Positions 42,353 through 51,519 of a DNA stretch of 54,697 bases are shown here, in pieces; position 1 is the stretch's first letter; every line of letters starts with the position of its first letter. This DNA comes from Bacteroidales bacterium. Lineage in GTDB: Bacteria; Bacteroidota; Bacteroidia; Bacteroidales; P3. The stretch spans positions 1 through 54,697 of the forward strand of contig JAKSMS010000006.1 in assembly GCA_024400415.1 (NCBI GenBank), written 5' to 3'. The position numbers and the translations under genes are program-made. The notes under the pieces were generated by a model. It ran no database searches, was not told the DNA's origin, and worked only from the letters and a program-made list of their open reading frames with translations.

Positions 42353-43174
42353 CTATACCAACTCCCAAAAAGCAACGCTGGCAGCAGCAGCAACATTGAG
42401 TGAATCAACCCCATTTCGCATTGGTATCTTCACCACATAGTCGCATAAATCAATAGTGCTGTGCTCTAGTCCGTCGCCTTCTGTACCCATGACAATCGCC
42501 AGTTTCGGTTCTAACTTCAGCCTAGGATCGTCCAAAGGAATGGCCCTGTCGCTAAGCGCCATAGCCATTGTTTTGAATCCTAGTTCTCGCAGTTGAGACA
42601 TTCCCTTTTGAGGCCAATCGCCACATGTGGTGCCGATATAGGTCCATGGTATTTGGAAAACCGTACCCATGCTCACCCTAACCGACCGCCTATTGAGCGG
42701 ATCACAACAGGTCGGAGTCATCAGCACGGCATCAATGCCCAATGCTGCTGCCGCACGAAAGATAGCGCCAGTATTGGTGGCATTCACCACGTTGTCTATC
42801 ACTACGATTCTGCGAGCCCCATCCACTACGTCCGACACACTTTTCTCTACAGGGCGGCGCATGGCGCACAAGACGCCTCTCGTCAATTCATAGCCAGTCA
42901 GATTGGCCAGCAGGTCGTCAGCGCCCGTATAGATTGGAATATTGCCGCAACGAGCTATCAGTTCTCGCGCCTGGCCATCTATATGCTTATGGGTTGTCAA
43001 CAACGAGATAGGCTGGCATCCCGACTCCAAAGCCGACTTTATCACCTTGGGACTCTCCGCAATAAACAGGCCTTTCTCAGGTTCTAGCTTATTGCGGAGC
43101 TGTGCCTCGGTCAAGCGACTATACACCGCCACTTCGGACGCATCCAAGGTTGTTATTTCAATAATATTCGACAT
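42353..43174 (-). CDS. TrmH-family RNA 2'-O-methyltransferase with N-terminal substrate-binding domain
   Basis: A 273-residue SPOUT enzyme. An N-terminal SpoU substrate-binding-like domain (about 10-105, with RNKLEPEKGLFIAESPKVI) is followed by the catalytic half with NATNTGAIFRAAAALG, VMGTEGDGL and IPMRNGVDSLNVAAAASV. This is the layout of rRNA methylases such as RlmB and the thiostrepton-resistance type; the target is unknown. It lies 5 bp after the alpha/beta hydrolase and is the last gene of the efflux transcript. Confidence 0.93.
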   Translation of the reverse strand: MSNIIEITTLDASEVAVYSRLTEAQLRNKLEPEKGLFIAESPKVIKSALESGCQPISLLTTHKHIDGQARELIARCGNIPIYTGADDLLANLTGYELTRGVLCAMRRPVEKSVSDVVDGARRIVVIDNVVNATNTGAIFRAAAALGIDAVLMTPTCCDPLNRRSVRVSMGTVFQIPWTYIGTTCGDWPQKGMSQLRELGFKTMAMALSDRAIPLDDPRLKLEPKLAIVMGTEGDGLEHSTIDLCDYVVKIPMRNGVDSLNVAAAASVAFWELV

Positions 43175-43179
43175 CTAGT

Positions 43180-44094
43180 CTATTTTAGCAGTCGTGGCTG
43201 GGTTTTACGCCAACGCTCATAGCAACGCTCCAAGAGGTCGTTCACAATGGCAGGATCCTCCATCATAATGAAATGGCCTGTGTTGTCGAATTCCAGATAG
43301 GTAGCATTGTTGTAGAGTTCATCCATCAGCTGGCGGTTGTTTTGAGGTATGCCCGAATTGCGTGTACAGACAATAAGCGTCGGGATATTGATCTTCTCGC
43401 CTGTCCAGCAATCCGGATCCACCAGGTTCTTCATCGTGCTATAGGCCACTCTCTCTGAAGTGCCAGGCATCGTGCCGAGCGCATAGTCGGTTATCTCCTG
43501 AGGAGTGAAAGGGCCTTGCAGCGACAATACGAAAGCCTCAATATTGGTCTTACACTGGTCGCCATGGAACATCTCTACAAAGGAGTTGATCTGCTTGTCG
43601 TATGCTGCACGCTGCGCAGCATCTTTGGGATAGAAGCAGTACACGCCGTCAATATCGCACAATGCCGAAGCATAGATGGGATAGTCAAATACCAGCTGAC
43701 GGCAGACTGCTGTGCCCAAGCTATGTCCTACCAACACCATATTCCTCACCCCTACCGTATCTGCAACTCTGCGAAGAGCATCTGCAAAGAAGTGGAGCGT
43801 ATAGGCTGTATCCGGACTTTCGCTGCATCCATAGCCTGGCAGGTCTACAAAGATCATCCGTATGGTATCATTGCAGAAGCCCTTGTACTGTTCGTCCCAG
43901 GCATTTATGTCGCAACCAAATCCATGCACAAACATCAGCGTAATACTGCCTTCTCCGCACACCTTATAGTGCACTTTCGAACCATCGTCCAACGTTACAT
44001 AATGCGATGGAAGGTCTGCCAGCGAGACATCTTTCTTGCAGGAAGTCAGCAATACTGTGGCACAGATAGCCATCAGAAGCATTATTCTCTTCAT
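43180..44094 (-). CDS. Alpha/beta hydrolase lipoprotein
   Basis: A 304-residue exported hydrolase. The ATG at 44094 gives a lipoprotein signal (LLTSCKK); an upstream TTG adds two residues. The oxyanion stretch is FVHGFGCDINAWDEQ, and the nucleophile elbow is VGHSLGTAV. The Asp and His are late (TLIVCTRNS and NTGHFIMMED). The substrate is unknown. It follows the PII-like gene by 20 bp. Confidence 0.87.
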   Translation of the reverse strand: MKRIMLLMAICATVLLTSCKKDVSLADLPSHYVTLDDGSKVHYKVCGEGSITLMFVHGFGCDINAWDEQYKGFCNDTIRMIFVDLPGYGCSESPDTAYTLHFFADALRRVADTVGVRNMVLVGHSLGTAVCRQLVFDYPIYASALCDIDGVYCFYPKDAAQRAAYDKQINSFVEMFHGDQCKTNIEAFVLSLQGPFTPQEITDYALGTMPGTSERVAYSTMKNLVDPDCWTGEKINIPTLIVCTRNSGIPQNNRQLMDELYNNATYLEFDNTGHFIMMEDPAIVNDLLERCYERWRKTQPRLLK

Positions 44095-44114
44095 GATCAA
44101 TCCGTATTTGTTGG

Positions 44115-44408
44115 TTACACCATCTGCTCAATGTTCCACACAAAAGCCTTCACTCCTACCTCTTTATTACGTAGGTCTAGCTTGCGTACAGATTTCATGA
44201 TCTCTTCCACCTGTCCGTCTTCCACAACAGCCAGCACGGCATTGTTCATCTCTGGCCAGGCATGGGTGCCACGGTGTGGATCGCCATCCACGCTGCCGCG
44301 GCCTTGCACGTTCTCCCAGAACGTGAAGCCACGGATATTCAGCGTATCCAGCAAATATTCTACTCGGCCGGTATTGGCCTGATTGAATACTATCATTACA
44401 CTTTTCAT
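44115..44408 (-). CDS. PII-like signalling protein next to RND efflux genes
   Basis: A 97-residue protein with the ferredoxin-like PII arrangement: strand KSVMIVFNQAN, a helix, a strand with the T-loop region (FWENVQGRGSVDGDPHRG), and DGQVEEIMKSVRKLD as helix 2. It lacks the classical Tyr51-containing GlnB T-loop. Similar short PII-like proteins occur beside RND or other transporters in Bacteroidota and may sense a ligand, but none can be named here. It follows the RND gene by 20 bp. Confidence 0.72.
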   Translation of the reverse strand: MKSVMIVFNQANTGRVEYLLDTLNIRGFTFWENVQGRGSVDGDPHRGTHAWPEMNNAVLAVVEDGQVEEIMKSVRKLDLRNKEVGVKAFVWNIEQMV

Positions 44409-44428
44409 AGTCTAATATCTTTTTTTCG

Positions 44429-47400
44429 TTACTCTTTGTTCTCTAAATCAATGTTCATGAACACGAACTTCTTGCGCTCTTTCTCCTTCTTATCTGCATC
44501 TCCCTTGCGCTCAAAGATAGCGTATGCCACAGGCACTACTACCAGTGTTACGAGGGTTGAGAAAAGCAGACCGCCAATCACGATGATACCCATGGTGGTC
44601 CAGAGTTCCGAACCCTCACTATGGCTGGTTGCCATTGGTATCATACCCAGAATAGTGGTAGCTGCCGTCATCAATACAGGACGCAGACGACTCTGACCGG
44701 AAACAGCAATGGCCTCATAGAGTTCCATGCCGCGCTCACGCATCAGGTTTATGTAGTCTACCAGCACAATACCGTTCTTTACAACGATACCAATCAGCAG
44801 TACCAAACCGAGGGTTCCCACCATATCGATATTATTGCCGGTGATCAAAAGGGCGATAATAGCGCCTGAGAGTGCAAATGGGATAGAGAACAGGATGATG
44901 AACGGCTTGCTGAACGACTCAAACTGTGAAGCCATTACGATATACACAAGCATGATAATCAGAATGGCCAGAAGTCCCATGTTGCCAAAGTTCTCCTGCT
45001 GGTCTTCATAAGCACCGCCCAGCACCACGTGGATATCCTGTGGCAGGTTGGTCTTGTCCAGTTCTGCCTGTACGCTGTTGGCCAAGTCTTTCAGTGATGT
45101 CTTATATGGAGTTACAGCAATAGTGAGGTAGCGCTGGCGGTTCTTGCGCTCGATGGTTGGAGGACACCAGTACTCCTCTATCGTAGCCAGTTCTTTGAGC
45201 TTCAGCTGCTGGCCTGTTGTAGTTGGAATGGCCATTTCCTCAATGTCGGTGATGGAGTTACGATAGTCTTCTTTCAGACGGCATACTATGTTGTACTCTT
45301 CACCATCTTCTTTAAGGAATCCGCAGTTCATACCGTTCACGCGGTAGCGCACATATGTAGCCACGCTGGCCGAGGTCAAGCCGTGACGAGCCAGCTTCTC
45401 TTTGTCGAACACGATCTTCAGCTCTGCACGGTCCTCATCGCGGCTGATCTTCACGTCGCGGGCACCAGGAACGTTCTCCTGAATACGGCGCTTCAGATCC
45501 TGAGCAAACTCATTGGTCTCGTCAAAGTCATAGCCATATACCTCAATGCTAAGGCTGTTGTTGGAACCGCCGCCCATGCCGGATGAGGTGCTCACCTGGT
45601 AGTTGATAATCTCTGGATATTCACCCAGTTTCTGGCGGACAGCCTCAGCCATCTCAAAGATCGAGCGGTCGCGCTCAAACTTCTTGGTGGTACGCACGTT
45701 CATAGAGATCTTGTTGTTGGTAGTACTGCTGAACAGGGCTGAGAATCCTGCATCGTCATTGCTACCTGCCGAGGTGGAGAGCACCCTCAAGTCGTCGCCT
45801 ACGATCTCATTGATATCTTTCTCTATATTACGAGCGGTCTTCAAAGTCTCCTCAATACGGGTACCGCGCTGCAGCTCTACGTTCACCGACATGGTGCCGT
45901 TATCCTGCTCCTTCATGAAGTCCATACCTATCTTGCCAGCGCCCATAGGCAGCATCGACAGCACAAAGATCACTACAGCAGCAATAAGGGTAACCTTCTT
46001 ATGGTTCAAGCACCAACGCAGACGGTTAGCATACCAGCGGTCGAGCTTGTCAAACCATTTGCCGAAGGTCTTTTCGAAGGTCAGCTTCTTAGCACTTCTC
46101 TTGCGCTTATACTCCTCTTCATCTGCCTTATTCAGGAAGAATGGCTTCTCCTTGAGCATCTTGCTCGAGAGCATAGGAATCAGGGTGATTGCAGTAGCGG
46201 TGGACACGCACACCACGATGGTGATGATCCAGCCCAACTGCTTGAACATGATGCCGGCCATGCCTGGCAGCATGGTAAGTGGCACAAATACTGCCACGAT
46301 AACCAAGGTAGTGGCGATTACAGAAATCCATACCTCGTTGGTAGCACAGATGGCTGCCTCGCGGGGGCTCTCGCCTCGGTCGATATGCTTGGTAATATTT
46401 TCCAACACCACGATGGCGTCATCCACCACCATACCGATAGCCACCGTCAACGAGGCCATAGAGATGATGTTCAGCGAGCTGTCTGAAAGGAGCAGATAGA
46501 TAAACGAAGTCACCAATGAGATAGGTATGGTGATACCGATAATGATGGTACTGCGCCAGTCGCCAAGGAATACGAACACCACCAGCACCACGAAGAGCAA
46601 TGCATAGAAGATGGATTCGCTCAAGCCGTTCACGGCGTTCTGGATATCGGTCGAACCATCACGGATGGTCACCATCTGGATGTCTGGAGGCAGCGTCTTC
46701 TGTATCTTCTCCATCTGGCGCTTCACGTTTTTAGCAATGGCCACGGTGTTGGCGCCCGTCTGCTTGGAGATGATGAGTCGCGCACCATCCTTACCATTGA
46801 TCTTCTCATCGAGCGAGAGGTCCTTGATAGTATCGCGCACAGTAGCGATGTCGCGGATATAGATTGGCTTGCCGCCAATAGTGGCAACCACGAGGTCGTT
46901 GATTTCTGAACTCTCCTCAAACTCGCCCTTCACGCGCATCTGATACTGTTCCTTGCCCATCTTCACGGTACCTGATGCCAGGTCCATGTTGTTGGAACTG
47001 ATGCAGGAACCCACAGCCTCAACACTCAGATGGTACGACTCCAACTGCTTGGGATCGAGGTCCACATAGATGTAGCGTTCTGGTGCACCCGAGATAGAGA
47101 GGTTGCCGATACCGTCGATGCGCTTCAGTTCGTTGGTCACATTGTCTTCCAAGATCTTGTTCAGTCCCGGATAGCTCTCTTCTGCGGTGAATCCGAACTG
47201 CATGATAGGCATAGCGCTGGAGTTGAGCTTCAGGATGGTTGGGCGGCTCACGCCGTCTGGCAGGTTGTCGTACACGAGGTCCACATACGAGCGGATATCG
47301 TTGAGCGACTCATCCAAGTTCATACCCCATTCGAATTCCATAGTCACAATCGAGAGGTTGTCCTTCGAGTTGGAGGTAAGGTTCTTGAGGCCGTCCACCG

Positions 47401-47617
47401 AGTTCAGCGAATTTTCGATGATCTTGGTGACGTTGGTCTCAATTTCGCTGGCATTAGCGCCGGCATAGGTGGTCATCACTGTGATATAGGGAGGGTCCAT
47501 TTCTGGCATCTGGTCAATAGGCAGACGCGACAGGGAGAACAATCCCAAGATGATGACGGCCACGAATATCAAGCCTGTAGTAATAGGCTTGTTGATCGCT
47601 GTTTTATAAATAGCCAT
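44429..47617 (-). CDS. RND multidrug efflux transporter, AcrB/HAE1 type
   Basis: A 1062-residue inner-membrane pump of the resistance-nodulation-division superfamily. It starts MAIYKTAINKPITTGL (TM1). It has the two large periplasmic loops and twelve membrane helices. The TM4 proton relay aspartates are in IGMVVDDAIVVLENI. The length and HAE1-type sequence, including the N-terminal PEMDPPYI, exclude heavy-metal CzcA types. It works with the adaptor and TolC-type proteins encoded upstream in the same operon. Confidence 0.95.
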   Translation of the reverse strand: MAIYKTAINKPITTGLIFVAVIILGLFSLSRLPIDQMPEMDPPYITVMTTYAGANASEIETNVTKIIENSLNSVDGLKNLTSNSKDNLSIVTMEFEWGMNLDESLNDIRSYVDLVYDNLPDGVSRPTILKLNSSAMPIMQFGFTAEESYPGLNKILEDNVTNELKRIDGIGNLSISGAPERYIYVDLDPKQLESYHLSVEAVGSCISSNNMDLASGTVKMGKEQYQMRVKGEFEESSEINDLVVATIGGKPIYIRDIATVRDTIKDLSLDEKINGKDGARLIISKQTGANTVAIAKNVKRQMEKIQKTLPPDIQMVTIRDGSTDIQNAVNGLSESIFYALLFVVLVVFVFLGDWRSTIIIGITIPISLVTSFIYLLLSDSSLNIISMASLTVAIGMVVDDAIVVLENITKHIDRGESPREAAICATNEVWISVIATTLVIVAVFVPLTMLPGMAGIMFKQLGWIITIVVCVSTATAITLIPMLSSKMLKEKPFFLNKADEEEYKRKRSAKKLTFEKTFGKWFDKLDRWYANRLRWCLNHKKVTLIAAVVIFVLSMLPMGAGKIGMDFMKEQDNGTMSVNVELQRGTRIEETLKTARNIEKDINEIVGDDLRVLSTSAGSNDDAGFSALFSSTTNNKISMNVRTTKKFERDRSIFEMAEAVRQKLGEYPEIINYQVSTSSGMGGGSNNSLSIEVYGYDFDETNEFAQDLKRRIQENVPGARDVKISRDEDRAELKIVFDKEKLARHGLTSASVATYVRYRVNGMNCGFLKEDGEEYNIVCRLKEDYRNSITDIEEMAIPTTTGQQLKLKELATIEEYWCPPTIERKNRQRYLTIAVTPYKTSLKDLANSVQAELDKTNLPQDIHVVLGGAYEDQQENFGNMGLLAILIIMLVYIVMASQFESFSKPFIILFSIPFALSGAIIALLITGNNIDMVGTLGLVLLIGIVVKNGIVLVDYINLMRERGMELYEAIAVSGQSRLRPVLMTAATTILGMIPMATSHSEGSELWTTMGIIVIGGLLFSTLVTLVVVPVAYAIFERKGDADKKEKERKKFVFMNIDLENKE

Positions 47618-47733
47618 AATTCTTCGTATTTGTGATTTGTGACTTAAGATTTAAGATTTACCTTTTTTTCAGACATATTCTCCGCAAGATTCCCCTTAGT
47701 TGACTTTGAGATAAATCCTTAAATCTTAAATAT
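47618..47733 (-). repeat. AT-rich TTAAGAT-type repeats between mfp and RND genes
   Basis: The 116-bp spacer has two copies of an AT-rich motif (47642-47658 and 47715-47731), related as inverted repeats on TTAAGATTTAA / TTAAATCTTAA. The second overlaps the translation start region of the upstream gene's end. A similar TTAGGATTTA run lies at 2426-2445. It may form a weak stem; no function is evident. Confidence 0.5.
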
Positions 47734-48771
47734 TTATTTCACGATTTCCAGTTTGCTGCCATCTACCAGTCGTGCCTGGCCGGTCACTACCAGCTCGTCG
47801 CCTTCCTTCAGGTCGCCTGGCACTACTGAGAGCACCTCTATGCGGTCGTCGTAGCGCTGGCCGAGGGTCACGCTTACGCGGTGTGCCACGCCATCTTTGT
47901 TGGTGAACACATAGCGCTCGTTGCTGCCGGTCAGCTTCAGCACTGCCTGGTAAGGAACTACGATAGCGTCAACCTCGCCGATGGCCAGAGTTGAGCGTAC
48001 ATACATGCCTGGACGCAGTTTCTCGCCGCCATTAGGAATAGCCACCTTGCACTGGAAGGTATGGGTATTGGGGTCGATGGTTGGGTATACAATCTCGATT
48101 GAGGCGGGGAACACCTTGTCGGGATAGATATCGCTGGCAATCTCCACCTTCATGCCCTGCTTCACCAGTGGGAAGTAGCTCTCAGGGATATTGATGAGGG
48201 TCTTCAGCTTGCTGATCTGGGTCAGCTGCAGGATAGGCTGTCCGGTATACATCTCGCCATCCTCATAGTTCTTAGCGCTGATCACACCGCTGAACTGGGC
48301 TTTCACGAAGGTGTTCTCCTCCTGGAAGCGGGCGCTCTCCTTCAGCTGGTCATAGCCGGCCTTGGTCTGGTCGTACACCTGCTGACTGATGCTTCCGCTG
48401 GCCTTCAGGGCCTCTACGCGGTCCAGCTCCACCTTGGTGCTGTTGAGGTTGATCTTGGTGGTGTTCAGCTGGGTCTGGTCCATACGCACCAGCATAGAGC
48501 CCTTGCTCACGCGGCTGCCTACCTGCACGTAGATGTGCTCGATATGGCCGGTGATAGATGGAGCCACATTCATGGTTTCATAGCCCTCAAGGGTGCTCGA
48601 CAGTTCCAAAGTCTTAGAGATACGCTCCTTGGCAAGAGTCTGTACTTTCACCTTCTCCGTCTCCTTCTGGGTTGTGGTAGGAGCCTTAGATTCCTCTTTC
48701 TTTCCGCCGCCGCATGCCGCAATAGTCATGGCAGCAACAGCAATCAATGCAATTTCAAATGCTCTTTTCAT
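47734..48771 (-). CDS. RND efflux periplasmic adaptor (MFP) lipoprotein
   Basis: A 345-residue membrane fusion protein with lipobox IAACGGG. The usual order is visible: a lipoyl/barrel-sandwich half (GHIEHIYVQVGSRVSKG), an alpha-hairpin (about 100-150, KINLNSTKVELDRVEAL), the second lipoyl half (FVKAQFSGVISAK), then beta-barrel and membrane-proximal domains. It connects the RND pump with the outer-membrane channel. It is 54 bp after the TolC-type gene. Confidence 0.94.
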   Translation of the reverse strand: MKRAFEIALIAVAAMTIAACGGGKKEESKAPTTTQKETEKVKVQTLAKERISKTLELSSTLEGYETMNVAPSITGHIEHIYVQVGSRVSKGSMLVRMDQTQLNTTKINLNSTKVELDRVEALKASGSISQQVYDQTKAGYDQLKESARFQEENTFVKAQFSGVISAKNYEDGEMYTGQPILQLTQISKLKTLINIPESYFPLVKQGMKVEIASDIYPDKVFPASIEIVYPTIDPNTHTFQCKVAIPNGGEKLRPGMYVRSTLAIGEVDAIVVPYQAVLKLTGSNERYVFTNKDGVAHRVSVTLGQRYDDRIEVLSVVPGDLKEGDELVVTGQARLVDGSKLEIVK

Positions 48772-48825
48772 TATATATTATTTTTTTGTATCGAATTGGT
48801 TCAACATAATAGTGTGGGGCAAGAC

Positions 48826-50109
48826 CTACATGCCCAACAGGTTCTCCAGCGAGGTCTCAGCGCTCAGCACGCTCATCACGGCCTGGATATAGTTGCTCTG
48901 GGCACTGATGATATCGGTGCTGGCATTGGTCACCTCTAGGTTGCTGGCGCGGCCATACTGATACTTCTCAGTCACGTTGGCCAGCACGCGCTGGGTCACC
49001 TCCAGATTCTTCTTCTGGATCTGATAGGTCTCTATAGCGCTAGCCAAGTCGTAGCACAGCTGGTTGAACTGCACCTGCAGTCCGTCCTCGGCCTGCTTCT
49101 TGCTGTTCAGCGTCTCCTGATGGCTGATCTTGGCCTCTTTGATCTTGGCTACGCGGGTACCGGTCTGGAAGATAGGCAGGCTCACGCTGGCGCCCACCAT
49201 GTTTGGAGGGGTCATGTTCATGCCTTCCGACTTGCCGAAATAGGTCTTGTAGCTATACTGGTAGAAGGCCGACAGCGTTGGAGTAAAGCTGAGCCACGCC
49301 ATGGTAAGCTGGTCTTTAGAGAGCTTCTCGCTCTGCTGAAGCAGCTGGTAGTCATAGTTCTTCTCTATGTCGAATCCGCCAAGGGCCAGCTGGGCCACCT
49401 GGTCAATGTTCAGAATCTCGTCCAGCTTGGTGGTGAGCTTTATCTTGCTGTTCACGTCGGCTCCCAGCTGCAGCAGCATGGAGTTGTAGAGCATCGTCAG
49501 GCTGCGGCGGTTGCTGGCTATGGTGTTTCTCATCTGGGCCACCTGCACGCTCAGCTTGTCGGCGTCAATCTGCTCTGCGGCACCCACAGCCACGCTGGCC
49601 TGAGTGGTGCGTTCGAGGCTCTCCATATTGGCCAGGCTGGAGTCGAGCAGGTCCACGATATCCTCCATCACGAGGATGCTCACATACACGTTCTTCACGT
49701 TGCTCAGCGTCGACTGGATGGTCTTCTTGTGGGTGATGTCGGCCATCTCCTTAGAGATGTTGCTCATCAGCGTTCCCATCACCTGCTGCGCCGTCACGGC
49801 CATGCTGGCAGTCACGCCCAGCGATCCGTTGGGGTTCAGCGGTATCGACATTGCGCCGAAGTTCATCTCATAGCCGCACATGTTCTGGTAGTCAAACTTG
49901 CCGCTCACCTGTGGCAGCATGCTCGACAGCGTCTCCCATTTGGCGGCCTGGGCCTTCTGTACGTCCAAAGCCGCATTCTGAAGCGTGTAGTTGTAGTTCA
50001 GCGCATAGTCCTGAGCCTCCTTCAGCGTGAGGTTCATCGTCTCCTGAGCCTTAGCCCCGCAAAGCAGGACCACGCTCATCAGCGCCATTGTCAGTGTCTT
50101 CTTTATCAT
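48826..50109 (-). CDS. TolC family outer membrane efflux protein
   Basis: A 427-residue outer membrane protein. The signal peptide ends about residue 21. Two repeats of the long coiled-coil helices (about 30-200 and 240-420) follow, with TLKEAQDYALNYNYTLQNA and ETYQIQKKNLEVTQRVLANV as typical OEP heptad segments. It forms the exit duct. The gene lies 8 bp after tetR and starts the structural part of the operon. Confidence 0.93.
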   Translation of the reverse strand: MIKKTLTMALMSVVLLCGAKAQETMNLTLKEAQDYALNYNYTLQNAALDVQKAQAAKWETLSSMLPQVSGKFDYQNMCGYEMNFGAMSIPLNPNGSLGVTASMAVTAQQVMGTLMSNISKEMADITHKKTIQSTLSNVKNVYVSILVMEDIVDLLDSSLANMESLERTTQASVAVGAAEQIDADKLSVQVAQMRNTIASNRRSLTMLYNSMLLQLGADVNSKIKLTTKLDEILNIDQVAQLALGGFDIEKNYDYQLLQQSEKLSKDQLTMAWLSFTPTLSAFYQYSYKTYFGKSEGMNMTPPNMVGASVSLPIFQTGTRVAKIKEAKISHQETLNSKKQAEDGLQVQFNQLCYDLASAIETYQIQKKNLEVTQRVLANVTEKYQYGRASNLEVTNASTDIISAQSNYIQAVMSVLSAETSLENLLGM

Positions 50110-50117
50110 ATCTTATT

Positions 50118-50822
50118 CTATTTTTTCGATTCTTTTATCATTTCTTGTTCCGAACAGCCATGGCAGAAGCCCGAGGCATGCTTATCTATCATGCGCTTCC
50201 ACGTGGTCAGCAGCTCCTCCTGACGGGAGTCATACTCCTTAAGCAGCCTCTCCGTGAGCAGGCCCCTCATATAGGTGTATATCACGTCCGAAAGCACCTT
50301 ATGGGCCTGTTTGAGATCACCGCCTGCCATGGCAACCTGTCCCTGGTCGTAAAGCGCCATTGCCACCACGGCATGGGCAGCAATGCGGGGATCCACGTCG
50401 GCGCGTATGCGGCCCAGCTTCTGGTCGTTCTCCAGTATCGACTGCAGCGACTCCACAAAGGCCTGCCTCAGCTTGCCGATATGGCGGTCATACACCTCTG
50501 GGTAATGATCCTGCAGGTCCTTCATCATCCGCTCGTGGCGGTTCATCGTATCGGCATGCACCTGCACCGCAGCAAGCATCATCAGCAGCGGCAGGTCCTC
50601 CTCCTGCGGAGGCATCTTGTGGGCATGCACCAGATGGTCGAATTTGGCAGCCATGCAGGCATCCAGCAAGGCACCCTTATCGGCAAACTGCTCATAGATG
50701 GTGCGCTTCGACACATGGACTTCCTGCGCAATCTGGTCCATAGTCACCTTCTTGCAGCCATGGAGCAGAAAGAGCCCGCAAGCCCCCTCTATGATCGTTT
50801 TTTGCACCTCGTCCTTAGTCAT
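50118..50822 (-). CDS. TetR/AcrR family transcriptional regulator
   Basis: A 234-residue regulator with an N-terminal HTH of TetR type (GACGLFLLHGCKKVTMDQIAQEVHVSKRTIYEQFADKGALL) and a C-terminal helical ligand domain. It is the first gene of the tetR-tolC-mfp-RND-PII-hydrolase-TrmH run. This predicts that it represses its own promoter at 50900-50930 and hence the efflux genes. No partly overlapping palindrome long enough to serve as an operator was verified. Confidence 0.92.
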   Translation of the reverse strand: MTKDEVQKTIIEGACGLFLLHGCKKVTMDQIAQEVHVSKRTIYEQFADKGALLDACMAAKFDHLVHAHKMPPQEEDLPLLMMLAAVQVHADTMNRHERMMKDLQDHYPEVYDRHIGKLRQAFVESLQSILENDQKLGRIRADVDPRIAAHAVVAMALYDQGQVAMAGGDLKQAHKVLSDVIYTYMRGLLTERLLKEYDSRQEELLTTWKRMIDKHASGFCHGCSEQEMIKESKK

Positions 50823-50899
50823 AACTATTATCGTTATTCAATAAATCACAATCAGTTATAAGCATACTTTTCCGAGCAGTTCCTTCGGAAAGCGGATGC

Positions 50900-50930
50900 A
50901 AATATACAAAGAAAACTCAAAACCACCAAA
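50900..50930 (-). promoter_or_regulatory. Promoter of the tetR-efflux operon
   Basis: On the minus strand: TTG (50928-50930), 20 bp, TATATTTG (50900-50907), an exact fit to the phylum consensus. It leaves a leader of about 70 nt before the tetR ATG at 50822. Confidence 0.75.
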
Positions 50931-51152
50931 TAGTTTTCACGCCCACAAATAAAAAAAATGTTAAACGCCCTGCCAATCCCGCCATTGAAGACTATCAATC
51001 ACCCGGCAGTTCCTCACCCACAATCACTTGGGCGCTGCCGCCCACAGCGCCGCCATTCAGCGCAGCCAGCCGCCAATCCCAGCCTCAGAATCCGCCTCAA
51101 CCTGAGCATTAATCAAGCACAAGAGGGTTCTAATGGCAGTGTTAAATGGTTC

Positions 51153-51249
51153 ATATGTGCTATATATGTGCTATATATGTGCTATATTTCTGCTATCTCT
51201 ATAGGATAGGACATATATAGCACATATATAGCACATATATAGCACAAAT
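51153..51249. repeat. 97-bp palindrome of 11-bp units, family 2, copy B
   Basis: Same dimensions as the element at 15039-15135. Four 11-bp units occupy 51153-51196, a 9-bp centre CTCTATAGG is at 51197-51205, and four inverted units occupy 51206-51249. The left flank AAATGGTTC and right flank GCCAGTT match copy A's flanks as reverse complement, whereas the 9-bp centre matches copy A in the direct orientation. Degenerate units lie next to the centre and at the right end. Confidence 0.93.
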
Positions 51250-51393
51250 GCGCCAGTTTAGGTCCAGATATGGCTCCACAATAATACGTCCATACACGCC
51301 ACAAACAATAGCCGCGGTTGGCAGGATTCGGGCGCAATTCGATATAATATATGTAAAGGGCAATATTTTTTTGATAAAAAATTATCATTTCGG

Positions 51394-51424
51394 TTGAAAA
51401 TATCGAAAATTTTTATTATCTTTG
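51394..51424 (+). promoter_or_regulatory. Promoter of pckA
   Basis: TTG (51394-51396), 20 bp, TATCTTTG (51417-51424) is an exact fit to the phylum consensus. The leader to the ATG at 51520 is about 89 nt, long enough for post-transcriptional control. Confidence 0.75.
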
Positions 51425-51519
51425 TAGGGCGCTAAGAATGGGCAATAATCTATTATCGCACTATCAACCATTCCATTACGCGAAAAACCAAATTAAAAAA
51501 TAAAGAAAAAAAACATATC

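Larger units (their letters stand above)
50823..51519. other. 697-bp gene-free stretch between divergent tetR and pckA
   Basis: From left to right: the leftward tetR promoter (50900-50930), about 220 bp with nothing recognisable, the second 97-bp 11-mer palindrome (51153-51249), about 140 bp of AT-rich sequence, and the pckA promoter (51394-51424) with a leader of about 90 nt. No gene-like frame with a supporting start was seen. Confidence 0.85.

Noticed and set aside
51153-51249. Phase-variable invertible promoter
   Set aside because: The invertible part would be only 9 bp, it holds no promoter, and no invertase is in the window; only the orientation mismatch is reported.
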